Source of the DNA: Microcoleus sp. FACHB-68
GTDB lineage: Bacteria; Cyanobacteriota; Cyanobacteriia; Cyanobacteriales; Oscillatoriaceae
Assembly (NCBI RefSeq): GCF_014695715.1
Contig: NZ_JACJOT010000008.1
Span: forward strand, 124,001-188,000
Direction: 5' to 3'
DNA length: 64,000 bases
Shown: positions 8,775 through 19,172 of the stretch, one piece after another
Layout: the number at the start of each line of letters is the position of its first letter
Numbering within the stretch: the stretch's first letter is position 1
Made by a program: the position numbers and the translations under genes
Notes under the pieces: generated by a model
What the model was told of the DNA's origin: nothing
What the model saw: the letters and a program-made list of their open reading frames with translations, nothing else
Database searches by the model: none

Positions 8775-10826
8775 ATGACAACTCCAAACATTCTCCAATA
8801 CGAATCTAAAATCTGGGCAACCGCCGATCTGCTGCGAGGCTGTGGCATCAAAGAGTCGGAATGGCCATCATATATGATGCCGTTTTTTGCCCTGGTGATG
8901 ATTGAAAGCCGTTTGGTCAGGATGTTTGATCTACTAAAGGCAGAAATTGGTGAAGAGGCGTTAGAGGATATTCCTCAAGAAGATTTAATCGAGCTAATTC
9001 AGGACAGGGGACAGGGCTATAACGTTTATATTTTTGAGAAGAATCAAACTCTAAAGGATATTTGCCACAACGATAAATCCTTTGATATTGATTTTGAGGC
9101 ATACCTACACGGCTTTGATGCGGAAACGAAAGATTTGTTGGGAGTGGATGCTGCCGAGGGGGAGAAGTTTCTTGATATTAAAGGCATCATTGCCAAGCTC
9201 AAAGCGAAAAAGGTGCTGTTGGGCTATACGAAGGAATGGAGTGGCATTGACCTCAAACCCTTTGATAACTCGGCAATTACGACGCTAGAAGAACACATTA
9301 AACGTCGTTGGGCAGACATTTCGGCAGAGACGGCAGGGGAACAGTTCACACCTGACGATGTAATTGGGCTGATTGCTGAGATTATCGCTTCTAAGATTGA
9401 GGACTCGGATCGCCTGTTGAAAATCTATGACTGCACCTGTGGCGGCGGTAATTTGCTCTTTGGGGTGGAAGACCGGATTAAGGCCAAGGTAAAGCGGCTA
9501 ACTCAAACCTTTGGGCAAGACTGGAATGATGCGCTTTACGCCTTAGCCAAGATTGAAAGTCGGTTTCGACTAGATTCTAAGATTGAGCACGGTAACACGC
9601 TCACAGATGACAAGTTTTATAACGATGAATTTGATGTGGTGATTGCCAATCCGCCTTATGGGGTGGACTGGAAAGGCTTTAAGAAAGACATTGAGAATGA
9701 CAAAACTGGGCGGTTTGAGTATCTGCCGTCTATTTCAGATGGCCAATTGCTGTTTATGCAGCATTTGATCTCGAAACTCAATGCCCTAGGTATGGGAGTT
9801 GTGGTTCATAATGGCTCGACGCTGTTTAGTGGTGATGCAGGTTCGGCAGAAAGCAATATTCGGAAATGGATGCTGGATTCGGACATTGTGGAAGCGGTGA
9901 TCCAGTTGCCGACGGATGAGTTTTTTAATACGGGCATTTACACCTATCTCTGGGTACTGAACAAGAATAAACCCGTCAATCGCCGTGATCGCGTGATGTT
10001 GATTAATGCCAGTGAGAAATTTAAGCCGCTGAAAAAGAGCAAGGGATCTAAGCGGAAAGAGGTGGATGAAGCTAGCCGATTGGAGATTGTGGAAACTCTA
10101 GCTCGATTCGTGGATAACGATTATGCACGAGTGTTTGATAAAGAGTTTTTCTATTTCAATAAGCAGGCGATTAGGCTCACGAATGTGGATGAGCAGGGCA
10201 GGACTTTTGCCAGTCGTCTCAAGGAGGGCAAAACCAGTCAGAAGCTGTCGCCGCTGAAGTTGGAAAACGGGGAACGGACGTTAACGGAATTTACGATTAC
10301 GGAGTATGATTCGGAGCGGTTTGGCTCTTTGGCTGAGGTGTATGAGCAAGATATTAAGCCCTTTGTGAGTTCGCTGGACTACAAAGAGCAGCCATTGGTT
10401 GTGACGACGGAAAAGGCGCTGTATAGCTTTGATGCTGACCAGGAAACGCTGATTAAAGAAGGGTTAGGTAAGCGGGAGGCGTTGGGTTGTGGTCAGATTG
10501 TTGTGAAAGCAGCGTTTAAGAAGGGGACGAAAACCCAGCCTGAACGAATAGAAATTACGGTGGAATTAACGCCGGATTATCAGAAGGATTATGAGATTAT
10601 TCCGTTTCATCGAGATGAGGCAGCGAACTGGGCAGAGATCCAGGCGTTTATGGCGAAGTATATTACTAAGCCGTTTGAGTATTTGGAAAATGTGGTGGGA
10701 GTGGAAATTAATTTTAATAAGGCGTTTTATAAGCCTGAGAAATTAAGAAGTGTAGAGGAGATTTTAGGAGAAGTTACCGCTCTTGATGAGGAGTTAAATA
10801 AGGTTGAAAAGGGGCTGGCATTATGA
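8775..10826 (+). CDS. hsdM: Type I restriction-modification system, DNA methyltransferase subunit
   Basis: HsdM transfers a methyl group from SAM to adenine N6 in the sequence chosen by HsdS. The 683-residue protein has motif I as D-C-T-C-G-G-G-N-L-L (from about residue 218) and catalytic motif IV as N-P-P-Y-G (about 293). Its N-terminus, with E-S-K-I-W-A-T-A-D-L-L-R-G, is the helical domain common to N6 methylases. It overlaps the hsdS gene by four bases (ATGA), so translation is coupled. The gene contains no RCCGGY palindrome by my reading, unlike flanking genes, which suggests horizontal acquisition. Confidence 0.95.
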   Translation: MTTPNILQYESKIWATADLLRGCGIKESEWPSYMMPFFALVMIESRLVRMFDLLKAEIGEEALEDIPQEDLIELIQDRGQGYNVYIFEKNQTLKDICHNDKSFDIDFEAYLHGFDAETKDLLGVDAAEGEKFLDIKGIIAKLKAKKVLLGYTKEWSGIDLKPFDNSAITTLEEHIKRRWADISAETAGEQFTPDDVIGLIAEIIASKIEDSDRLLKIYDCTCGGGNLLFGVEDRIKAKVKRLTQTFGQDWNDALYALAKIESRFRLDSKIEHGNTLTDDKFYNDEFDVVIANPPYGVDWKGFKKDIENDKTGRFEYLPSISDGQLLFMQHLISKLNALGMGVVVHNGSTLFSGDAGSAESNIRKWMLDSDIVEAVIQLPTDEFFNTGIYTYLWVLNKNKPVNRRDRVMLINASEKFKPLKKSKGSKRKEVDEASRLEIVETLARFVDNDYARVFDKEFFYFNKQAIRLTNVDEQGRTFASRLKEGKTSQKLSPLKLENGERTLTEFTITEYDSERFGSLAEVYEQDIKPFVSSLDYKEQPLVVTTEKALYSFDADQETLIKEGLGKREALGCGQIVVKAAFKKGTKTQPERIEITVELTPDYQKDYEIIPFHRDEAANWAEIQAFMAKYITKPFEYLENVVGVEINFNKAFYKPEKLRSVEEILGEVTALDEELNKVEKGLAL

Positions 10827-12073
10827 AAATTGAACGTTATCAAGCCTATAAGGATAGTGGGATTGAGTGGATCGGCGAAGTACCTCATCAGTGGAAAATA
10901 ACTCATATAAAGCGAATTTGCAAAAAAGTTACTGACGGCGCACATACCTCACCTGACACATCATCAGAAGATTACCCCTTCTTAACTGTAGTAAATCTAA
11001 AAAATGGAAGTTTGGATTTCGAGAACTGCTTATATACATCTAATTTGGACTATCAAAAATTAGTTCGCAATGGCTGCAATCCAAAATTGTTTGATGTTCT
11101 TTACAGCAAAGATGGAACAATATCTGAATCAGTTGCAATATATGAAGAAAAAGATTTTGTTGTTGGCTCATCGTTTATTATTTTGAGACCAAACAAGAAA
11201 GATATTAATTCAAAATATTTCAGTTACTTGCTCACATCTTCTATCATGAGATTTCAAGCCAGTATTTATATTAAAGGTGCTACTTTACCCAGAATCTCTA
11301 TTTTCAATGTAGCCAAACTATTTTGTATGGTTCCATCTCTCACCGAGCAAAAAACAATTGCCCAATACCTCGACACCAAAACCGGCCAAATAGATCGCAA
11401 AATTGACTTACTCACCCAGAAGGCAGCGCTATACGGCGATCTCAAGCAGTCTCTCATCAATGAAACTGTGACACGGGGGCTTGATAAATCTGTGCCGGTG
11501 AAGGATAGCGGAATTGAGTGGATCGGTGAAGTGCCTGAGCATTGGGTTATTAAGCGTATCAAAGATTTGTCGTTCCTTCAGAGTGGAGACAACATTGTTT
11601 CAGAACAAATAGAAGACACAGGTCAATATCCAGTTTATGGCGGCAATGGTTTGCGAGGCTACTGTTCACAATATACAAACGATGGCGATCATATTCTTAT
11701 AGGTCGCCAAGGAGCCTTGTGCGGCAATATTAATTATGCCTCTGGAAAGTTTTGGGCATCTGAACATGCAGTAGTTGCATACTTAAAGCCTTTCGTCCAC
11801 ATCAAATGGTATGGAGAAATACTTAGGATTATGAATCTTAATCAGTATTCCCTATCTGCTGCTCAACCTGGCTTGGCGGTAGATAGAGTAAAGCGGCTAT
11901 TGCTACCTGTTCCACCTCTTACCGAACAAAAAGCGATCGCCGACTACCTCGACACCAAAACCGCCCAAATTGACCAAATTATTCAAACCATCAACACCCA
12001 AATCGAAAAACTCAAAGAACTGCGTAAAACCCTGATTAACGATGTTGTCACAGGCAAAATAAAGGTAGTCTGA
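10823..12073 (+). CDS. hsdS: Type I restriction-modification system, specificity subunit
   Basis: HsdS recognises a two-part DNA target and joins HsdM and HsdR. The 416-residue protein is an internal duplication: D-S-G-I-E-W-I-G-E-V-P occurs near residues 11 and 229. After each target-recognition domain comes a conserved helix beginning L-T-E-Q-K, then D-T-K-T-x-Q-I-D. Both half-domains look complete, so this is a full bipartite subunit. The TRDs are AT-rich and diverged. It starts inside the hsdM stop and ends 3 bases before hsdR. Confidence 0.95.
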   Translation: MKIERYQAYKDSGIEWIGEVPHQWKITHIKRICKKVTDGAHTSPDTSSEDYPFLTVVNLKNGSLDFENCLYTSNLDYQKLVRNGCNPKLFDVLYSKDGTISESVAIYEEKDFVVGSSFIILRPNKKDINSKYFSYLLTSSIMRFQASIYIKGATLPRISIFNVAKLFCMVPSLTEQKTIAQYLDTKTGQIDRKIDLLTQKAALYGDLKQSLINETVTRGLDKSVPVKDSGIEWIGEVPEHWVIKRIKDLSFLQSGDNIVSEQIEDTGQYPVYGGNGLRGYCSQYTNDGDHILIGRQGALCGNINYASGKFWASEHAVVAYLKPFVHIKWYGEILRIMNLNQYSLSAAQPGLAVDRVKRLLLPVPPLTEQKAIADYLDTKTAQIDQIIQTINTQIEKLKELRKTLINDVVTGKIKVV

Positions 12074-12076
12074 CCT

Positions 12077-15000
12077 ATGAGTGAACTGCACCTGCAAGAC
12101 AAATTCCTCATCCCCTTTTTTCGAGAAAGTTTAGGCTACCAAGAAGTTAAAGCCAACACAATCACCAATTCCCTGATCATCGAGGAAGACTTACAAACCT
12201 TCATCTCCACCACCGAACTCAACGAAAAGCCCTACGAAGCCCTACTCAAAAAATATAGCGGCAACGCCCAACAACTGCTAGCAGATCTAATCGAACTGAT
12301 CCAAGAGCGCATCGCCAGCAGCCGCAACATGGCCCTCTTCATCAATGCCAACAAATCCGTTACCCTGCAAGGCATCAAACTCCACCTATTCTACACCGAC
12401 GACAGCGTAATTCACGACAGCAGCCTCTTTGCCCAAAATATCTTCTCTGTTGTTCAAGAACTGCCCTATAAATACCACTATCAAAGCAAACAAATCTTTT
12501 CCTTCCGTCCTGATCTCTGCCTCTTTGTTAATGGCATTTACCTCGGCTATAGCGAACTAAAATCTAACCTCAGCAACCAAACCGCCCGTAAGAATGGACG
12601 GGGTAAAGTCATCAAAGACTACTTTGATGCTGTCCGAATCTATCACGACACCTTTGATCAAAATCCTCACCTCAGCGACAAAGAAAAAGACTCCTACCGC
12701 AAAGACTTTCTCAAAATCTTTGAAAAAGCCATTCACATCACCACCACCGACATAGCCGAAACCTACGTCATTCGGACGCTCTCTGACTATTTCGACGACA
12801 TCCTCACCACCTGCCGCGAAGGGAAGTTTGATCGCGAAGAGTACGAAAAGAAAGTTGTCAAAGCCTTCAAACCCTATCCACTGCTTAATTCCACCGCTGA
12901 ACAAAAGGAAAAACTCAAAGAACTCTTCATTGCCCACTACGGCAAAAGCTTCATTGAAAAAGAAATCCTCTACTACAACTTTATTGAGCGGGATGTTTAC
13001 GTTGTCAACGGTAAAAAGGAACTCAAAAACGAAATTGGGCAACTAATCTCACCCCGTCCCAAACAAAAATTCGGCACCGATAAAATTCTGGCTAAAATTG
13101 ACGAATTCTTAGAACATGAAGCCGAAGACGACTACTTCATTCACCAGCTAGAACAGCAGCTAGCCCACGTCTCCACCGCCAAACGTCAGGAACTTATCGA
13201 AAAGCGCAAAGCCTACGCTAACAACAAAAACGTCTATTCTCTCCTATTGCAATATGCTGCCGGGTTCGGCAAATCCAACATTATTGGCTGGACAGCTCTA
13301 CAACTCAAAGATCTACGCCGCAACGGTGAATACATTTACGACAAAATTATGATTGTGGTTGATCGCCTGCAACTCCGCAGCCAGATCGACTCGAAAATGC
13401 TGAATATGAACATCGATAACCGGATGTACATTGAGGCACATAACAAAAAAACCTTCCAAGAAGCCCTCCGATCCGACACCCGTTTAGTCATCGTCAACCT
13501 GCAAAAATTTGGGGCTGTGCGAGAAATGCTCGACTCCGACACCCTACAAAAACTCGCCCAACTCCGCATCGTCTTTTTGATCGACGAGATTCACCGCTCC
13601 AACAGTGGCGATCAACACGAAGAAATGGTCAATATCTTTGACGAACTGCAAACCCCCTTTGACTCACAGCAGCAATACAACCAAACCCGCACAAAGAAAA
13701 ACCTGATAGTCGGCTTCACTGCCACCCCCGACGATCACACCCTCGCCCGCTTTGGTGAATTTAGCGGCTATGCCGAAAGCGAAAAACTCTGGGTTCCCTT
13801 CGACTCCTACACCATGAAAGAAGCCATTGAGGACGGCTTTATTCTCAACCCCCTGAAAAATATTGTCCCCGTCGCCTCTAAGATGCTGTTTGACATCCCC
13901 AGCAATGAACTGGAGGGCTTCACCGAGCCAAATTACAAAGATGCCGATAAAAAGCAAATTTATGAAAACCGCGAGCGCATCAACGCCATTGCCCAATATG
14001 TTGCCGATTTGCTGGTGAAAGATGTCTATCGGCAAATCCGAGGCACCGGCAAAGCAATGCTGGCGGTGTATTCGATTAAAGCAGCAATCGCTTACAAACA
14101 AGCTGTAACCCAACATTTCAACGAACTCATCAAACAGCCCAAATACGCCAAATATGCCGGCGCTCCTATCCATATTGTCTACTCCAGCAACCAAGACGAA
14201 CAAAGCGCCACAGGACTAAACGAAGGACTCACCGAAGAAAAAGTCTTAGAAAGCTTTGCCCTCAAGAAAAATGGCTTAATCATCGTGGTAGCCAAATTAC
14301 AAACTGGCTTTGACGAGAAAAAACTGCACACCCTATTTTTAGATAAAGAAATTAAAGGCATTGCCGCGATTCAAGCTATCTCACGGGTAAACCGCACTGC
14401 CAAATACAAAAATGATTGTAAAATCGTTGATTTTTCCTATAACAATGTCAACGTCCAAAATATCAAAGATGCCTTCGAGCATTTTTCGGATGTCGTTGTT
14501 AGTGACTTCGATCCTCACAGTGACAAACGAGTTTTAGAAATTCTGTTTACAGAGCTTAAAAAATCCGATGTTTACGAGCAATTCTTTGAGGTCTTTCTCG
14601 CAATTTTCAACAATAACGCTAAACGCAATCATCCTGAAAGTTGCCTCGACTTAGAAAGCAGCATCGAAAAGTATATTGATGCCAACCCCAAGCGCACTGC
14701 CGGCACCAAAGCTAAAGCTGCTCAGTATTTCACCATCCTCAACCGCATTGAGTATGTGATTAGCCTAGATGAGAAGTACAGCGAACCTAGCTTGCTAGAA
14801 TTCCTGCGTCTGTTCAATACCATTTACAATAGACTACACCGGACTGATGATATTAAAGACGCAATCGAAGTCTATTTTGATAACCAAATCGGCATCATTG
14901 AAGTTGAAACCCAAGAACCAGAGCCAAAGAAAAAGAAACCCACTAAGGTTGCTGAAGGCAAAGAACCTAGCAATACAGCATATCAATTTGATATTCTTGC

Positions 15001-15310
15001 TATCCTCGATGCGCGTAATGAACAAGAAGCTTTAAAAGGAGAACGTATTCAAGAATTTGCCTTAAAAATTAGCGATCTCTTTGAATATGTGCGGAATGCT
15101 GAGGACGGCAAACGTTTGATTATTAAGATTAAATCAAATGTTACAGAAGAGGAAATCTATGAAGACTTTGCCAAAATCTATCGCAAATATAAAGTATTAA
15201 ATCGAAAACAAGTGGGAGATTATTTTTTTAGAGAAATGGAAGATCTGGTTAATAAACTTTGCGATGATTTTGAAGTGACGGTTCGTAATGCTGATCAGCA
15301 AAGTATTTAA
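12077..15310 (+). CDS. hsdR: Type I restriction-modification system, restriction and translocase subunit
   Basis: HsdR is the ATP-driven DNA translocase and nuclease that cuts unmodified DNA. The 1077-residue protein has a PD-(D/E)xK nuclease: D146 (R-P-D-L), then E160-L-K162. The helicase core has a Walker A variant A-A-G-F-G-K-S (about 394), D-E-I-H (about 501) and T-A-T-P. Motif V reads K-L-Q-T-G-F-D-E, and motif VI A-I-S-R-V-N-R. All expected active residues are visible. It is the third gene of a tight M-S-R operon, and its sequence differs from the other HsdR at 27868. Confidence 0.95.
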   Translation: MSELHLQDKFLIPFFRESLGYQEVKANTITNSLIIEEDLQTFISTTELNEKPYEALLKKYSGNAQQLLADLIELIQERIASSRNMALFINANKSVTLQGIKLHLFYTDDSVIHDSSLFAQNIFSVVQELPYKYHYQSKQIFSFRPDLCLFVNGIYLGYSELKSNLSNQTARKNGRGKVIKDYFDAVRIYHDTFDQNPHLSDKEKDSYRKDFLKIFEKAIHITTTDIAETYVIRTLSDYFDDILTTCREGKFDREEYEKKVVKAFKPYPLLNSTAEQKEKLKELFIAHYGKSFIEKEILYYNFIERDVYVVNGKKELKNEIGQLISPRPKQKFGTDKILAKIDEFLEHEAEDDYFIHQLEQQLAHVSTAKRQELIEKRKAYANNKNVYSLLLQYAAGFGKSNIIGWTALQLKDLRRNGEYIYDKIMIVVDRLQLRSQIDSKMLNMNIDNRMYIEAHNKKTFQEALRSDTRLVIVNLQKFGAVREMLDSDTLQKLAQLRIVFLIDEIHRSNSGDQHEEMVNIFDELQTPFDSQQQYNQTRTKKNLIVGFTATPDDHTLARFGEFSGYAESEKLWVPFDSYTMKEAIEDGFILNPLKNIVPVASKMLFDIPSNELEGFTEPNYKDADKKQIYENRERINAIAQYVADLLVKDVYRQIRGTGKAMLAVYSIKAAIAYKQAVTQHFNELIKQPKYAKYAGAPIHIVYSSNQDEQSATGLNEGLTEEKVLESFALKKNGLIIVVAKLQTGFDEKKLHTLFLDKEIKGIAAIQAISRVNRTAKYKNDCKIVDFSYNNVNVQNIKDAFEHFSDVVVSDFDPHSDKRVLEILFTELKKSDVYEQFFEVFLAIFNNNAKRNHPESCLDLESSIEKYIDANPKRTAGTKAKAAQYFTILNRIEYVISLDEKYSEPSLLEFLRLFNTIYNRLHRTDDIKDAIEVYFDNQIGIIEVETQEPEPKKKKPTKVAEGKEPSNTAYQFDILAILDARNEQEALKGERIQEFALKISDLFEYVRNAEDGKRLIIKIKSNVTEEEIYEDFAKIYRKYKVLNRKQVGDYFFREMEDLVNKLCDDFEVTVRNADQQSI

Positions 15311-15541
15311 GCACTGAGTGGGTTCTGAGTTGGGCTAGGGTATGTTTTGCTAACCCACCCTACGACACTACTGTCGGCTTGAATGTCTAGATGAATCGAC
15401 ACTTGAAGAATTTCTGCCGGCACCCACTTCAATTAAAAAATCACTGAAAAAACTGCATCGAAAAGTTAGCTCAATTTTAAAATTGAACTGTTAAATTGAG
15501 TATTTATATTCAGGGAAGATCGCAATTTCTCTCGTTAAAAT

Positions 15542-16582
15542 CTATTGATAGATTTTGCCATTGGGTAAGGTGGCTCCCTTCAGCTTGATTCCCTGACGAT
15601 TTGCGTCTGCTACATTGGCATTTCGCAAGTTTGCTCTCGTCAAATCTGCCTCAGACAAATTGGTGCCAATTAGATGTGCGCCACTCAAATTCGCGCCGGC
15701 AAGATTAGCACCGCTCAAGTTCGCTTGAATCAAGTAAGCGCCACTGAGATTTGCTAAGCTCAAGCCGGCACCACTCAAGTTCGCGCCGGTTAGCAGTTTT
15801 CCGCTTAAATCAGCACCACTCAATTCTGCCCCACTCAGATTAACCCCACTCAAATTAGCCTGCTTTAAACAAGTATTTCTTAAGTCTGTCTTGCTCAAGT
15901 TTGTCTTGCTCAAATTAGCACGTCCTAAGGTTGCTTCACTTAAATCGGCTTCACTCAGATTCGCCCCATTTAAGTGCGCGTTGTTTAGATTCGCTGAGCT
16001 TAGGTTCGCGCCTGCCAAGTTTGCCTGAGATAAATCAGCCTCGCTCAGGTTCGTTTGCCTTAGCTTCGCCCCCCGGAGGTTTGCCTTGCTTAGGTTAGCC
16101 CCACTCAAGTCTGCCTTGCTCAAACTAGCTTGGGTGAGATTGGCTTCCCTCAAATCGGCTTTGCTCAGATTGGTGCCAATCAAGTAGGTGAGACTGAGCT
16201 GACTTCCGCTGAGATTGGCTCCGCTGAGGTTAGCGCCGCTCACATCTGCGCTTGTCAGGATCGCTCCAGTCAAGTTGGCTCCGCTCAAGTCTGCCCAATT
16301 TAAGTGTGCGCCGCTCAGATCCGCTCCGCTCAAGTCCGCTCCACTCAGATTTGCCCCACTGAGACTTGCTCCATGCAGGTTAGCTTTAATGAGTTTGGCT
16401 CCCCTCAAATCGGCTTTGCTCAAACCGGCTCCACTGAGATACGCCCCACTCAAATCTGTCTCACTGAGATCCGCTTTACTTAAGCTTGCCCGACTAAAAT
16501 CTCTCGCCCCTGATGCATAGCGTTGCAGCAGTTCATCGCGGGTAAAGCTCGGTCTAGGCCCAGTCGTCACGTTAGCTATCAT
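15542..16582 (-). CDS. Pentapeptide repeat protein
   Basis: The 346-residue product is almost wholly A(D/N)LSx pentapeptides, which form a right-handed quadrilateral beta-helix. A lead motif [13 protein letters not shown] precedes the repeats, and a short tail containing G-K-I-Y-Q closes it. There is no signal peptide or second domain. A paralogue with the same lead motif lies at 61143-61982. Function cannot be inferred; members range from DNA mimics to scaffold proteins. It lies just downstream of, and opposite to, the first restriction operon, but has the RCCGGY sites of the host genome. Confidence 0.92.
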   Translation of the reverse strand: MIANVTTGPRPSFTRDELLQRYASGARDFSRASLSKADLSETDLSGAYLSGAGLSKADLRGAKLIKANLHGASLSGANLSGADLSGADLSGAHLNWADLSGANLTGAILTSADVSGANLSGANLSGSQLSLTYLIGTNLSKADLREANLTQASLSKADLSGANLSKANLRGAKLRQTNLSEADLSQANLAGANLSSANLNNAHLNGANLSEADLSEATLGRANLSKTNLSKTDLRNTCLKQANLSGVNLSGAELSGADLSGKLLTGANLSGAGLSLANLSGAYLIQANLSGANLAGANLSGAHLIGTNLSEADLTRANLRNANVADANRQGIKLKGATLPNGKIYQ

Positions 16583-16770
16583 AATAAGTACACTTTGTTA
16601 AATTTATTTAGGGTTCTATGAAAATTGTATTGAAAATTACAACTTAGTATAAACTGCAAATTCCCTGAACTTTCATTAAAGTTTATTTAAACGTATAGAA
16701 TTATTTATTTTTTTAATAAAAATTAACATTTCGACAAATTTTGAGGGATTTTCCACATACTTCCAGAGTT

Positions 16771-17289
16771 TTATTCTTGCCGGTCGCGGCACTCTTTTTC
16801 CTCTGGGCCATAAGGATGAATGGCGCAAATTAAGTAGTGGCCCCCATAGTGCTGACCATGATAGTAGCGGCAGCCTAAGCAAGGCTTTGGAAAAGTATTA
16901 AACCGGCTATTGCCGTGTGCTGTGTGATCGCTGCCCTCTGCCGATGCCGGCATCATTGGCCGGATACCATAGTCGATCTGAAGCCGTTGGATCATGCCAT
17001 CGGCTGAATGGATAGCGCGACGAATCACTTCCAGTGTTGAAAGCGCCGGCATTTGTAATTCCATTAAAAGTTGCCGGTTGAGTGTGTCCGTTTGCACAGT
17101 GCAGTGGGTGATGCTACCGCCGTTTTCCTCCAATGTTTGAGAAATGGCCATAAGCACCCCACTAACAGACATACAATAACCAGATAGATGAATGCGTTCT
17201 GTGTTGGTGGTGGCTTGAATAATCAAGCTAGCAGGAGTAATGAACTCATCGGGAATTGCTGAGGAGTTCGGCTTAAAAGAATTTATCAT
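16771..17289 (-). CDS. Conserved cyanobacterial protein with C-terminal Cys/His motif
   Basis: This 172-residue protein is of unknown function. The first 100 residues are a mixed alpha/beta region. The last 40 hold C-L-G-C-R-Y-Y-H-G, then L-I-C-A-I-H-P-Y-G and a final C-R-D, giving four cysteines and two histidines that could bind zinc. The same C-terminal motif occurs, from memory, in many cyanobacterial proteins with varied N-terminal halves. ATG at 17287-17289 is taken as start. Confidence 0.75.
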   Translation of the reverse strand: MINSFKPNSSAIPDEFITPASLIIQATTNTERIHLSGYCMSVSGVLMAISQTLEENGGSITHCTVQTDTLNRQLLMELQMPALSTLEVIRRAIHSADGMIQRLQIDYGIRPMMPASAEGSDHTAHGNSRFNTFPKPCLGCRYYHGQHYGGHYLICAIHPYGPEEKECRDRQE

Positions 17290-17527
17290 TGTTGCTTTTA
17301 ACTAGGAGTGCGCCCTTCTTTATTAATCAGATGCTTTACATCTAAGGGCGCGAGTGTCTTCTCTAAATCCCCCCAAAGATAGATTTGCAAGTATTTTTGA
17401 AAAGTTATTTTCAGCCGTTAAATTTATTTTTTCCTTTCAAATTGCAGCACCCCAAACTTTCACTTGTGTGTTCAGATTGCCAGCCTTTAAACTGATGGAA
17501 TAAATTAAAGATTGAGCAGCGAATAAT

Positions 17528-18103
17528 ATGGCATTAACCCCATCAACAATGTTGGCGCTAAAAACTCAAGCGCCAGATTTTCATCTGCCGGATGTCGTTT
17601 CCGGTCAAACAATTTCTCTGGCCACATTTGCCGGCAAAAAAGCCCTACTGGTAATGTTTATTTGCCGGCACTGTCCCTTCGTCAAGCACGTACAAGCAGA
17701 ACTTGCACAAATTGGCAAAGACTATAGTGGCAAAAATGTTGGCATCCTGGCGATCAGCGCCAACAATGCGGCAACCCATCCAGAAGATGCCCCCGACAAA
17801 CTTAAAACAATGGCGCAAGAACTCGGCTTCACTTTCCCCTACGGTTATGACGCCAGCCAAGAAACAGCCAAAGCTTACACAGCCGCTTGTACACCAGACT
17901 TTTTTGTATTTGACGCCAACCGGCAACTAATCTATCGCGGCCAATTGGATGATAGCCGGCCTAGTAACGGGCTGCCTGTCACAGGCAAAGATTTACGATC
18001 TGCGCTTGATGCAGTGCTAGCCGATCAGCCAGTTAACCCAGAACAAAAGCCGAGTATCGGCTGCAATATTAAGTGGAAACCAGGGAATGAACCTGGGTAT
18101 TAG
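17528..18103 (+). CDS. Thioredoxin-fold redoxin/peroxiredoxin-like protein
   Basis: This is a 191-residue AhpC/TSA-like protein. It opens with the A-P-D-F-x-L-P-D-V strand, then the redox site I-C-R-H-C-P-F-V, a C-x-x-C of thioredoxin type rather than the single Cys of classical peroxiredoxins. A cis-proline region reads C-T-P-D-F-F-V-F-D. The C-terminus contains G-C-N-I-K-W. It has no signal peptide, so it should act in the cytoplasm as a thiol-disulfide or peroxide-handling enzyme. It converges with the hydrolase-fold gene 20 bases away. Confidence 0.88.
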   Translation: MALTPSTMLALKTQAPDFHLPDVVSGQTISLATFAGKKALLVMFICRHCPFVKHVQAELAQIGKDYSGKNVGILAISANNAATHPEDAPDKLKTMAQELGFTFPYGYDASQETAKAYTAACTPDFFVFDANRQLIYRGQLDDSRPSNGLPVTGKDLRSALDAVLADQPVNPEQKPSIGCNIKWKPGNEPGY

Positions 18104-18123
18104 CAAAATAGAAAACAATCAGG

Positions 18124-18972
18124 CTAAATTTCTTGCCGGCGCAGAAATGGAATCATTGCATTACACACCTTTTCAGACCAATGTTCTTGGGGGTAATGCC
18201 GGCCTTCTTCTAGTTTGACAAATTCTGCATTTTGAAGGCTGTTAGCAAAGGTTTGTGCTTGGGAAAAAGGCAGCCAAGGATCGTTCATTCCCCAGATCAT
18301 CAAAGTGGGTTGCTGCCATGCAGGAAAGCCGGCGGCAATTTCTGCCATTGCTGGAACCATCTGCATATTTCTGACGGTGTAGAGCAAACTGCGCCCAGCG
18401 TCGGAACTCTTGAGAAACGGACGCCGGTAAACATCTAAATCTTTATCAGATATTTGGTAACCACTGCCGCCTTCGAGAGTTCGGTCAACCAGTAGCGGGT
18501 CTTGGGTCATCATATCTCCCACCAGCGGCAAACCCAATTGCTTAATCTTCCAAGGCAACTTGGAATCAGTCGTTACCGGCGTATTGAGAATCACCAAGCG
18601 CTCAATTTGCTGTGAATGACGCAGCGCATATTGCAAACCGGCAGAACCCAAAAATCCCTGAACAACTAAATAAAATCGCTCAATTTCCAAAGCTTGAATA
18701 AAGCCGGCAAGCACGTCAATAAACGCATCTGGGGTATAGGCAAAGTCGCGCCGGTCTGGTTTAGACGATAAGCCAAACCCGATCCAGTCCGGGGCAATTG
18801 CGCGAAAACCTTGCTCTGCCAAAGCCGGCAAAACTTCATTCCAGCTGTAACTCTGGGAGGGTAAACCGTGCAGCAACAGCACCGGCAGCTTATCACTTTT
18901 GCCAATGGGCTTAGCTTGCCGGTAAAACCACTTCAGCTTGCCTACCTCAATCAATTGTTCGTCAATTGCCAC
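18124..18972 (-). CDS. Alpha/beta hydrolase-fold protein without an obvious nucleophile
   Basis: The 282-residue protein has the hydrolase fold of the haloalkane dehalogenase/epoxide hydrolase type. The oxyanion motif is L-L-H-G-L-P (33-38), and W-G-M-N-D-P-W carries a possible acid. G-R-H-Y-P carries the catalytic-type histidine. At the nucleophile elbow, where G-x-(S/D/C)-x-G is expected, it reads V-Q-G-F-L-G-S (104-110), with Phe or Leu in the nucleophile position. The enzyme may be inactive, use another residue, or do a non-hydrolytic job. Confidence 0.8.
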   Translation of the reverse strand: MAIDEQLIEVGKLKWFYRQAKPIGKSDKLPVLLLHGLPSQSYSWNEVLPALAEQGFRAIAPDWIGFGLSSKPDRRDFAYTPDAFIDVLAGFIQALEIERFYLVVQGFLGSAGLQYALRHSQQIERLVILNTPVTTDSKLPWKIKQLGLPLVGDMMTQDPLLVDRTLEGGSGYQISDKDLDVYRRPFLKSSDAGRSLLYTVRNMQMVPAMAEIAAGFPAWQQPTLMIWGMNDPWLPFSQAQTFANSLQNAEFVKLEEGRHYPQEHWSEKVCNAMIPFLRRQEI

Positions 18973-19172
18973 AATGTTTCCCCATGCCCGTGCTCGCTAA
19001 CTGTTCGAGCTTACCGCCCAACGGGATTACTGAGCAAGCCGCTTGCCGATCAGATCAATTCAGGGCAGGGGAACGCAATCGCGCTAAATTGAATAAATCC
19101 CTTAGTCGTTAGCTTTTGGCAAACGCATTGCGAATTGCTAAGTGATAAAACCTTTGTTTGCTGGCTCCTACG

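Noticed and set aside
16215-16520. Antisense repeat frame inside the pentapeptide gene
   Set aside because: It is the complement of the regular pentapeptide codons; an open antisense frame is expected from such repeats. The same holds for 61366-61797.
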